Origin: DATAEK01 sp036258055
Lineage (GTDB): Bacteria > Acidobacteriota > Vicinamibacteria > Vicinamibacterales > 2-12-FULL-66-21
Length of the DNA stretch: 19,294 nt
Direction of reading: 5' to 3'
NCBI GenBank assembly: GCA_036258055.1
Contig: DATAEK010000379.1
Location: 1-19,294, forward strand
In this document: positions 13,313 to 19,294 of the stretch, piece by piece
Position numbering within the stretch: the first letter of the stretch is position 1
Layout: each line of letters starts with the position of its first letter
Program-made: the position numbers and the translations under genes
The notes under the pieces: model-generated
Told to the model about the DNA's origin: nothing
The model's input: the letters and a program-made list of their open reading frames with translations, nothing else
Databases searched by the model: none

Positions 13313-15541
13313 CTACTTCCTGATCTCGGCCCTGACCGTTCCGACCACCGAGATGAGCTCGGTGGGCTCCACCGGTTTGGCCAGGTGCCAGAGATAACCG
13401 GCCGCGAGCGCGCGGGCTTTGTCCTCGCTACGGGCGTAGGCGGTGACGGCGATGGTGGCGAGCGAGTCGCCACGTCGTCTCACGAGGTCGAGCGCGTCCC
13501 GCACCAGATCGTAGCCGTCCTGGCCCGGCATCTCGATATCCGACAGCAGCACGTCCTGCGGATTTCCACCGAGCAGCGTGAGCGCCTCGGCTGCTGATGC
13601 GGCGGTGATCACGCGCGCGCCGGCGCTCTCGAGAATCGACGCGAACAGCTCTCGCGCCTCCGCCTCGTCGTCGACGACCAGCACACGGAGGTCATCGAGG
13701 CGGCCGGCGGTGGCGGTTGGCGTCGATGCGCCGCGCCGTTCGTCGACGTCGGTCATTTGAGCCGTGGCCGTCAACGGCAGACGTACTCGGAATGTTGCGC
13801 CACGGCCCTGCCCCGCGCTCTCCGCCTGCACCGACCCGCCGTGGAGCTCGACGAGATGCCGAACGATCGCGAGCCCGAGCCCGAGGCCGCCGTAGGGCCG
13901 GCGGCTGCCGCCGTCCTGCTGGCGGAAGCGCTCGAACACGTGCGGCAGGAACGACGGCGTGATGCCGATGCCGCTGTCGGCCACGATGATCTCGATCTGC
14001 GAGTCGATCCGGGCGACACGGATCTGCACGCGCCCCTTTTCCGGTGTGAACTTCGCGGCGTTCGACAGCAGGTTCCAGACGATCTGCTGGAGGCGCTCGG
14101 GATCGGCGACGATGGTCGTCGCCGACGGATCCACCCAGGTGTCGAGCGCGATGCGCCGGGCATCGAGGGCGGGGCGGATCGCGTCAACGGCCGCCTGCAC
14201 GACGTCCGGCAGATTGACCCGGCGGACGTCGAGGCGCAGCTTACCGGTAATGACGCGCGAGACGTCGAGCAGATCGTCGATGAGCCGCGTCTGCGCGCGC
14301 GCGTTGCGCTCGATCGTGGCCAGCGCGCGTCCCGTCTGATCTTCTCGAAGCTTGCCCGCCGACATCAGACGCGCCCAGCCGTAGATGGCGTTGAGCGGGG
14401 TGCGGAGCTCGTGCGAGACCGTCATCAGGAACTCGTCCTTCACGACGCTCGCTTCCTCGCTCTCACGGCGCGCCTGCTGTTCGCTCGCGAGTGCCCGCAC
14501 GAGCCGATCGTTGGTCTCCTTCAACCGCTCCGCTTCCTGACGCTGCACGTCGGTCAGCTGCTCCTCCGCGTGCACCTTCGCATCGATCTGCCGGAACAGC
14601 AGGAGCAACATCGCCAGCAGCGTCACCCCCACCGCCGTGAAGCCGACCGCGAACACCTTCCGCTGTTCGTGCCAGTCCTGCAGCACTTCCTGTTCGCTGA
14701 GCGAGACGCCGACGATGAGCGGCGGCGTCGGAATCCGGTTGAACGCGTTGAGGAACATCGGACCGCCGCGGTCGAGCGGCGCGCTCAGGAAACCCGCCTC
14801 CTGCACGCCGCGCGCCGCTTCGAAAACCGGATTGCCCTTGGCGGGCTCACCGATCGGATCGTCCGATGAGGGCTCGCGGAAGAGCAGCACGCCGTCGGGA
14901 TGAAAGACCCACACGACGCCCTCGGCGCCGACGTCCATCGTCCTGAAGAACGATCGATGCGCTTCGGGACTGAGCGTGACCACAACCATGCCGTCGAACT
15001 TGCCGTCGCGAACCAGCCGGCGGCCGAGCGGGATCAGCATGCGCGTGGGGGAGCTGCGCGCGGGGAACGGCGTGTCCACGACGAGCTCATCGCTCTGCAG
15101 AGTCGACAGCCGTTTGAACACGTACTGCCCGCGTCTCGACTCGCCGACGATGGCCGGCATCGTGGAATGGCGGATGACCCCGGTGGCGTCGGCGACACTG
15201 ATCGAGCCGACGCCGGTCAGACCGCCCATGGCCGCGCCGAGGATGGCGGACCATTCCGCGTCGCCGGCATCGGGCCCGCCGACACGCTGGCTGTGCACGG
15301 CGATCTGGCGCAGCGCCGCGTCAGTTGCCGCGAACCCGGCGCGCAAGTACTCAGTGAAGACGAGGGCGAGATTCCGCGCCCGCGATTCCGCTGATTCCTG
15401 CGTGCGTTGGCGCCACCACCACAGATCGGCCGCACCGGTCAGCGCGACGAGGACGAGGATCGAGAGCGTAAATGCCGAGATGATGTGTTTCGAACGACGG
15501 CCGAGCAGGGCACCGATGAGCGACGGGGGCACGTGTGGCAC
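13313..15541 (-). CDS. Membrane hybrid sensor histidine kinase with receiver domain
   Basis: The product is 742 residues. A membrane helix (about 19-43) and a second (about 295-316) enclose a roughly 250-residue external sensor that looks like a double-Cache domain. A coiled linker (320-365) leads to HisKA with the phospho-accepting His377 in SHELRTP. Next is the ATPase domain: N box WNLLSNAAKFT (Asn494), DSGIGI (522-527) and GGLGLGLAI (551-559). A C-terminal receiver carries acidic Asp624/Asp625, phospho-accepting Asp668 (LSDIEMPG), Thr700 and Lys722. It should sense a small external ligand and pass phosphate to its own receiver. No separate response regulator is adjacent. The GTG start has no Shine-Dalgarno sequence, but TAGAAT lies 12 nt upstream. 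A second GTG three codons later is possible. Confidence 0.92.
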   Translation of the reverse strand: MPHVPPSLIGALLGRRSKHIISAFTLSILVLVALTGAADLWWWRQRTQESAESRARNLALVFTEYLRAGFAATDAALRQIAVHSQRVGGPDAGDAEWSAILGAAMGGLTGVGSISVADATGVIRHSTMPAIVGESRRGQYVFKRLSTLQSDELVVDTPFPARSSPTRMLIPLGRRLVRDGKFDGMVVVTLSPEAHRSFFRTMDVGAEGVVWVFHPDGVLLFREPSSDDPIGEPAKGNPVFEAARGVQEAGFLSAPLDRGGPMFLNAFNRIPTPPLIVGVSLSEQEVLQDWHEQRKVFAVGFTAVGVTLLAMLLLLFRQIDAKVHAEEQLTDVQRQEAERLKETNDRLVRALASEQQARRESEEASVVKDEFLMTVSHELRTPLNAIYGWARLMSAGKLREDQTGRALATIERNARAQTRLIDDLLDVSRVITGKLRLDVRRVNLPDVVQAAVDAIRPALDARRIALDTWVDPSATTIVADPERLQQIVWNLLSNAAKFTPEKGRVQIRVARIDSQIEIIVADSGIGITPSFLPHVFERFRQQDGGSRRPYGGLGLGLAIVRHLVELHGGSVQAESAGQGRGATFRVRLPLTATAQMTDVDERRGASTPTATAGRLDDLRVLVVDDEAEARELFASILESAGARVITAASAAEALTLLGGNPQDVLLSDIEMPGQDGYDLVRDALDLVRRRGDSLATIAVTAYARSEDKARALAAGYLWHLAKPVEPTELISVVGTVRAEIRK

Positions 15542-15553
15542 CGGAAGGTTGCC

Positions 15554-15559
15554 ATTCTA
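15554..15559 (-). promoter_or_regulatory. Putative -10 box of the hybrid histidine kinase gene
   Basis: TAGAAT on the minus strand (5 of 6 consensus matches) lies 12 nt before the GTG at 15541, so the leader would be only about 5 nt. No convincing -35 box was found. Confidence 0.4.
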
Positions 15560-15584
15560 TCCGCTCCCGTCGCGCCGTTGGGTA

Positions 15585-15623
15585 AATGCCCCGAACGGCC
15601 GGGGTCCAGTCGTTCAGGGCATT
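15585..15623 (-). terminator. Long hairpin between TerB-like and histidine kinase genes
   Basis: Two 18-nt arms (15585-15602 and 15606-15623) with a 3-nt loop pair at 17 of 18 positions in minus-strand RNA, counting two G-U pairs. It lies about 120 nt after the TerB-like stop and before the histidine-kinase -10 box, as expected of a terminator separating the two. There is no long T-run. Confidence 0.5.
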
Positions 15624-15675
15624 CCCCGTCACTTCTCCGCGCCCTCCGCGTGCCCCGTGTAGGAGATCTCCGCAT

Positions 15676-15699
15676 TCCTCCGCGATCTCCTCCGCGATC
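15676..15699. repeat. Exact 12-bp tandem duplication
   Basis: TCCTCCGCGATC occurs twice in a row, within a pyrimidine-rich, CTCCGCG-rich stretch (about 15632-15705) of the 203-bp gap between the TerB-like and histidine kinase genes. No gene was seen here. Confidence 0.6.
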
Positions 15700-15744
15700 T
15701 CTTCAGAACACCAATTTCGCCGGCCTCTTTCCGTTCATCGAACG

Positions 15745-16272
15745 CTACGCACCCTCTTTCGTCTCGCCCTTCTGCAGCACCCGCAGCTGGCGCTGATAGG
15801 CGGCCCGCGCCGCGATGAAGTCGGCGTGCTCGAGCCGGATTTCGCTGACGATCCGGCGAACCTCGTTGTCTTCGATCGTCTCGATCGACTCGTCGGCGGC
15901 GGACACGGCAAGCAGGCAGTCGAGCAGCGCGAGCTTCTGCGCGCGATCGGCGATCTCGGCGAACTGCCGCGTCACGATGAAGTCCTCGGTGCCGCCGTGG
16001 CGCAGTCCCTCGTCCTGCGCGAGGCGAACGACCAGCGCCGCCTGGTCGGGGGGCAGATTCCCGCGTTCGGCGACGATGCGCGTCATGGCTTCGGCTTCAG
16101 CAGGTGTGATTTCGTGATCGGCGCGCGCCACCCGGCCGAGGATGTACGCGAAGCACGCGATGAAGCGCGCGCGATGCGGCTCGAGATCGGTCAACGCCTT
16201 CTCGATCTGCGCGACGCTGTCGGTCGGATCGGGATCACCGGACTCGATACCGAGCCATTTGAGGAGCGACAC
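15745..16272 (-). CDS. TerB-like (tellurite-resistance TerB fold) protein
   Basis: The 175-residue helical, cytoplasmic protein resembles the TerB family, a seven-helix domain linked in other bacteria to tellurite and stress response and to membrane-associated complexes. The visible hallmarks are two acidic loop-helix repeats, VARADHEITPAEAEAM (48-63) and VSAADESIETIEDNEVRRI (123-141), each with an acidic start and conserved Glu as in TerB. The N-terminus MSLLKWLGI is typical of stand-alone members. GTG 16272 is chosen since the matching domain starts there. GTG 16332 would add an Arg-rich leader without family similarity. No Shine-Dalgarno sequence precedes either. No other ter genes lie nearby, so tellurite resistance should not be assumed. 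Confidence 0.75.
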   Translation of the reverse strand: MSLLKWLGIESGDPDPTDSVAQIEKALTDLEPHRARFIACFAYILGRVARADHEITPAEAEAMTRIVAERGNLPPDQAALVVRLAQDEGLRHGGTEDFIVTRQFAEIADRAQKLALLDCLLAVSAADESIETIEDNEVRRIVSEIRLEHADFIAARAAYQRQLRVLQKGETKEGA

Positions 16273-16441
16273 CGGTTCAGTGTGCCACGAAACACGACGC
16301 GCCACGAACCGAGCGCGTGGCGTGCGATGCACATCACCAGGCCGGGCGGCTTCATGAGCTGGATCCTCATGACATTCCTGATCGTCTCAAGTACTTCGGC
16401 CGGATGCGAGCAACCCATTGCAGCACCCACCTACCGCGGCG

Positions 16442-16470
16442 CTGCCACGGTTGCGCACGCGTGATATGCT
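16442..16470 (+). promoter_or_regulatory. Putative promoter of the tetR-tolC-hlyD operon
   Basis: CTGCCA (16442-16447, 4 of 6 matches to the -35 consensus) and TATGCT (16465-16470, preceded by TGA as an extended -10) are 17 nt apart. Transcription would start near 16477, so both candidate operators downstream would be placed to block it. Confidence 0.5.
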
Positions 16471-16483
16471 GACCCATCGGTCA
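16470..16483. promoter_or_regulatory. Possible operator half-site pair at the transcription start
   Basis: TGACC-CATC-GGTCA is a 5-bp inverted repeat that starts in the last base of the -10 box. The TGACC/GGTCA arms are common in TetR-family operators. Confidence 0.4.
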
Positions 16484-16487
16484 TTTC

Positions 16488-16506
16488 ACTGAACGCCTCG
16501 TTCAGT
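16488..16506. promoter_or_regulatory. Likely TetR operator, 8-bp inverted repeat
   Basis: ACTGAACG-CCT-CGTTCAGT is a perfect inverted repeat with a 3-bp centre, 14 bp before the TetR start. Size, symmetry and the TGAACG/CGTTCA arms are typical of TetR-family sites, so autoregulation of the operon is likely. Confidence 0.65.
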
Positions 16507-16519
16507 CGGCCCGCACCGC

Positions 16520-17155
16520 ATGCCTTCTGCGCGACCCTCCAAACAGGATGTTCTCGGCGCCTTTCGGCGGTCGGCTCTTCTCGAGTCCGCGCGCCGGGTG
16601 TTCGGCCGGGCCGGTTTCGAGAACGCCACGATGGAGGCGATCGCGAAGGACGCGGACGTCGCGAAGGGAACGGTCTACCTCTACTACCCCTCGAAACGCG
16701 CGATCTACGACGCGGCGATCGAGGGGTGCATGGCCGAGCTGGAAGGGCTGACGCGCGCGCGCGTCGAGGCTGCCGGCTCACTCCGCGAAGCCATCGCCAC
16801 GCTGGTCGCGACCCGCCTCGAGTTCTTCCAGCGTCAGCAGGATTTCTTCCGGATGTACATCGCCGAGATCGGCCGGTCGCTCACACAGACGAGGGGGGCA
16901 CGCTCCCGCTACGTCACACGCCTCGACCGCCAGACGCAGATCCTGCAGCGGGCGATCGCGCGCGCCGTCGGGCGCGGCGAGGTCCGCGCTGTCGATCCGG
17001 CGGCAACCGCCCAGGCCGTCTTCGACATGACCCGCGGGTTCGTGGCGCGACATCTGCTCGAGCAGGGACGTCAGGACCCGGCTCGGGACGTCGAGTTCCT
17101 GACGAACCTGATTTGGACCGGTCTTGGGCCGGCCCGAGGGAAACAGACACGATGA
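16520..17155 (+). CDS. TetR-family transcriptional regulator of efflux operon
   Basis: This is a 211-residue dimeric DNA-binding repressor. The TetR N-terminal domain is clear: helix 1 ALLESARRVFGRAGFENAT (19-37), then the helix-turn-helix MEAIAKDADVAKGTVYLYYPSKRAI (about 38-62), with the KGTVYLYYPSK signature of the recognition helix. The C-terminal region (70-200) is helical and would bind the inducer, probably an efflux substrate. The gene heads a tight operon: its stop overlaps the tolC start (ATGA at 17152-17155), and tolC overlaps hlyD. Inverted repeats at 16470-16483 and 16488-16506 between promoter and ATG point to autorepression. No strong Shine-Dalgarno sequence is present before the ATG. 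Confidence 0.92.
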   Translation: MPSARPSKQDVLGAFRRSALLESARRVFGRAGFENATMEAIAKDADVAKGTVYLYYPSKRAIYDAAIEGCMAELEGLTRARVEAAGSLREAIATLVATRLEFFQRQQDFFRMYIAEIGRSLTQTRGARSRYVTRLDRQTQILQRAIARAVGRGEVRAVDPAATAQAVFDMTRGFVARHLLEQGRQDPARDVEFLTNLIWTGLGPARGKQTR

Positions 17156-18522
17156 AAGCGAGATGGGGGGCCCTCGTCGCGGTGCTGGCGCTCGGGCCGG
17201 CGACGCTCGACGCGCAGCAGACGACCAATCCGTTCCTGGGCAGTGTGCCGAAGGGCACCGCGTCGGCGCAGCCGGTGCCGCTGTCGATCAAGGAGGCGGT
17301 CAAACAGGCGCTCGACAACAACCTGGGACTGCTGCTGCAGGAGGAATCGGTGCGCGAGGCGCACGGCGCGCGCTGGCGCGCCCTCGAGAACCTGCTGCCG
17401 AACGTCTCGGGCAGCGTCAACACGCGCCGACAGGTCATCAACCTCGAAGCGTTCGGCTTCCCTATCGAACAGCCCATCGTGGGACCGTTCAACGTGTTCG
17501 ACGCGCGGGTCGCGCTCTCGCAGCCGATCGTCGACCTGACCGCGATCAACGACGCCAAGGCCGCGACTTTGAACGAGCGCGCCGAAACCCGCGGTATCCG
17601 CACCGCGCGCGATCTGGTCGTGCTCGTGACCGTCAACCTGTATCTGCAGACGGTGACGGCGTCGAGCCGGATCGACGTCGCCCGCGCGCAGCTCGACACC
17701 GCTCAAGCGCTCTATCAGCAGGCGGCTGACCTCAAGGCGTCGGGACTGATCGCGGGGGTGGACGTCGTGCGCGCGCAAGTCCAGGTGCAGAACGCCCGTC
17801 AGCGGTCCATCGTCGCGGAGAACGAGTTCGAGAAGTCGAAGCTGCAGCTCGCCCACGCGATCGGCCTGCCCGTCGGCCAGCCCTTCACGCTGACCGACAA
17901 GCTCCCGTACGCGCCGCTGCAGGACGTCAGCCTCGAGGACGCGCTCAAGCGTGCCTACGACACGCGTCCCGACTACCAGGCGGCGCAGGATCGGCTGGCG
18001 GCCGCCGAAGCGACACGGAAAGCTGCCGGGGCTGAGCTCCTCCCCTCGCTCACCTTCGACGCCGACTACGGCACGATCGGACAGACCGTGTCGGCGTCGC
18101 ACGCCACCTACACGGTCTCGGCAACCGTGCACGTGCCGATCTTCGAAGCGGGCAAGGCGCAGGCGCGGCAGCTCGAGGCGGACGCGCTCGTCAACCGCCG
18201 CCGCGCGGAGCTCGGGGATCTGAAGGGACAGGTCGACCTCGAGGTGCGCACCGCGTTGCTCGACGTGCGCGCCGCAGCGCAGCAGCTCGAGGCGGCACAG
18301 ACAACCAGGACGCTCGCCGATCAGGAGCTCGAGCAGGCGCGCGATCGCTTCGCGGCGGGTGTCGCCAGCAACCTCGAGGTCACCCAGGCGCAGGAGACCG
18401 TCACCTCCGCGTCGGAGACCTACATCGCCGCGCTCTACGCGCACAACCTCGCCAAGGCCACGCTCGCGCGGGCCATCGGGATCGCCGAGTCCGCGGTTCA
18501 GTATCTCGGAGGCATTCAGTAA
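17152..18522 (+). CDS. TolC-type outer-membrane efflux protein
   Basis: The 456-residue outer-membrane channel protein belongs to the TolC/OEP family. The signal peptide is MKARWGALVAVLALGPATLDAQ. Two OEP repeats are visible, at about 44-240 and 258-448. Each begins with a helix and a typical Asn-rich turn (LSIKEAVKQALDNNLGLLL; LEDALKRAYDTRPDYQAA), contains a LLPNVSGS / LLPSLTFD beta-strand entry, and ends in a long helix with the GLxAGVDVVRAQ / GVASNLEVTQAQ signature. Together with an HlyD/EmrA adaptor and an inner-membrane pump expected beyond the window, it would form a tripartite exporter for drugs or similar compounds. ATG 17152 overlaps the TetR stop by 4 nt, and the stop overlaps the next ATG by 1 nt (TAATG). 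Confidence 0.93.
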   Translation: MKARWGALVAVLALGPATLDAQQTTNPFLGSVPKGTASAQPVPLSIKEAVKQALDNNLGLLLQEESVREAHGARWRALENLLPNVSGSVNTRRQVINLEAFGFPIEQPIVGPFNVFDARVALSQPIVDLTAINDAKAATLNERAETRGIRTARDLVVLVTVNLYLQTVTASSRIDVARAQLDTAQALYQQAADLKASGLIAGVDVVRAQVQVQNARQRSIVAENEFEKSKLQLAHAIGLPVGQPFTLTDKLPYAPLQDVSLEDALKRAYDTRPDYQAAQDRLAAAEATRKAAGAELLPSLTFDADYGTIGQTVSASHATYTVSATVHVPIFEAGKAQARQLEADALVNRRRAELGDLKGQVDLEVRTALLDVRAAAQQLEAAQTTRTLADQELEQARDRFAAGVASNLEVTQAQETVTSASETYIAALYAHNLAKATLARAIGIAESAVQYLGGIQ

Positions 18523-19294
18523 TGGCAGAAGAGGCAGCAGCGCCCCCCCGTGCAAAGGGCCGGGCCAAGTACCTGGTGATCGCCGCCGTCGTGCTGGCGA
18601 TCGTCGTCGCCGGGTTCTTCTGGCTTCGCCCGGGGCGCGTGTCCACCGACGATGCCCAGATCGAGGGGCACATCACGCAGATTGCGACGCGCGTGGGCGG
18701 AACGGTGATCGAGGTGCACGTCAACGACAACCAGATCGTCGAGGCCGGCACCGTGCTGGCGAAGATCGATCCGCGTGACTATCAGGTGGCCGTCGACCGC
18801 GCCCGCGCTGATCTGGCCGACGCCGAAGCGAATGCCGTCGCCGCCGGGCAGGGCGTGCCGATCACGGCGATCTCGACACGCAGCGACGTGAGTACGGCGG
18901 GCGGCGGCCTTGCCGAAGCCGAAGCCGGCGTCAACGTCGCGGACCGTCAGGTGGAGGAGGCGAGAGCGCAGCTGGTGGCATCGCAAGCGCGACAGCGTGA
19001 AAAGGAGGCGACCGCGACGAAGAACGCCAGAGACGTCGAACGGTTGAAGCCGCTCGTGGCGAAGGAAGAGATCTCGCAGCAGCAGTTCGACGCAGCAGTC
19101 GCCGCCGCGGATGCCGCCCGGGCGGCGGCGGACGCGGCGACATCGGACATCGCCGCCGCGCAGACCTCGATTGCTGCCGCCCAGGCACGGGCGGCTCAGG
19201 CCCGGGCGACGGTGACCCGCGCGCAAGCCGGCGTGCAGGCCGCCAAGACGGCGCCGGAGCAGGTGCAGGTCACGAAGTCACGCGCCGACGCCGC
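18522..19294 (+). CDS. HlyD/EmrA-family efflux adaptor (3' end outside window)
   Basis: The first 257 codons of a membrane-fusion protein are present and stay open to the window edge. A short cytoplasmic tail is followed by one membrane helix (YLVIAAVVLAIVVAGFFWL, about 17-35). STDDAQIEGH (41-50) comes next, the EmrA-type entry to the first beta-barrel strand. The first biotinyl-lipoyl half-motif (VGGTVIEVHVNDNQIVEAG, 58-76) and KIDPRDYQ follow. A long Ala/Gln/Glu-rich coiled-coil hairpin begins near 88 and includes LKPLVAKEEISQQQFDAA, the usual hairpin turn. It links an inner-membrane pump, probably an EmrB-type MFS transporter downstream, to the TolC protein. The ATG overlaps the tolC stop by one base (TAATG). 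Confidence 0.93.
   Translation, partial: MAEEAAAPPRAKGRAKYLVIAAVVLAIVVAGFFWLRPGRVSTDDAQIEGHITQIATRVGGTVIEVHVNDNQIVEAGTVLAKIDPRDYQVAVDRARADLADAEANAVAAGQGVPITAISTRSDVSTAGGGLAEAEAGVNVADRQVEEARAQLVASQARQREKEATATKNARDVERLKPLVAKEEISQQQFDAAVAAADAARAAADAATSDIAAAQTSIAAAQARAAQARATVTRAQAGVQAAKTAPEQVQVTKSRADA

Noticed and set aside
11869..13473. A 534-codon minus-strand open frame over the kinase-BRCT gene
   Set aside because: It is antisense to a gene with clear kinase motifs, is low in domain signal, and arises from high GC at third codon positions.
15630..15744. Possible small gene or RNA in the pyrimidine-rich gap
   Set aside because: Only CTCCGCG-type repeats are visible; there is no start with a ribosome site and no stable structure apart from the hairpin already listed.
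16273..16332. Longer start (GTG 16332) for the TerB-like gene
   Set aside because: The extra 20 residues are Arg-rich and unlike TerB proteins; the domain begins at the GTG at 16272.
16191..16430. Minus-strand frame with a start near 16430 that looks protein-like at its beginning
   Set aside because: It is short, has no Shine-Dalgarno sequence, overlaps the TerB-like gene in another frame and then turns Arg/Ser-rich. I cannot support it as a gene.
17071..18555. A 494-codon minus-strand frame opposite tolC
   Set aside because: It is antisense to a gene with a full TolC-family pattern. Its Leu/Arg/Asp-rich composition is that of a shadow frame.

Overview
The window is high-GC bacterial chromosomal DNA. 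Several traits suggest an Acidobacteriota genome, probably Vicinamibacteria-like: densely packed genes, many exported proteins, two eukaryotic-type Ser/Thr kinases (one with a large multi-pass membrane domain), a hybrid histidine kinase, and short GC-rich intergenic repeats. This placement is inference from style of gene content; no rRNA or marker gene is present. No tRNA, rRNA, CRISPR array, insertion sequence or phage gene was seen.

Layout. 65-598 (+) is a secreted protein built of eight Gly-x-Trp motifs, convergent with a secreted alpha/beta hydrolase (641-1702, -). A 280-bp gap holds a GC-rich repeat cluster with two hairpins whose arms differ but still pair. Then comes a two-gene unit (+): a membrane Ser/Thr kinase (1983-4670) translationally coupled to a small exported protein (4667-5128). 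Facing it is a Tat-exported glycoside-hydrolase-like gene (5109-6662, -) carrying two frameshifts that cancel each other. A heptamer repeat array (6710-6785) precedes a BtpA/SgcQ-family TIM-barrel gene (6807-7625, +). A cysteine-rich exported protein with kinase-like motifs (7648-8838, -) is divergent from a PhoD-type phosphatase (8993-10303, +), which is followed by an exported TPR protein (10431-11906, +) and a strong hairpin terminator.

The right third is regulatory and efflux-related. A Ser/Thr kinase with a C-terminal BRCT-like domain (12118-13308, +) converges, with a 4-bp gap, on a membrane hybrid histidine kinase (13313-15541, -). A TerB-like protein (15745-16272, -) is divergent from a tightly coupled efflux operon: TetR regulator (16520-17155), TolC-type outer-membrane channel (17152-18522), and an HlyD/EmrA-type periplasmic adaptor (18522 to the window end, incomplete). 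The TetR promoter region contains two candidate operators.

The most interesting candidates are the exported kinase-like protein, the kinase-BRCT fusion with an inverted repeat flanking its putative -10 box, the covarying intergenic hairpins, the heptamer arrays, and a recurring -10-like box a few bases upstream of start codons that lack a Shine-Dalgarno sequence, suggesting leaderless transcripts.
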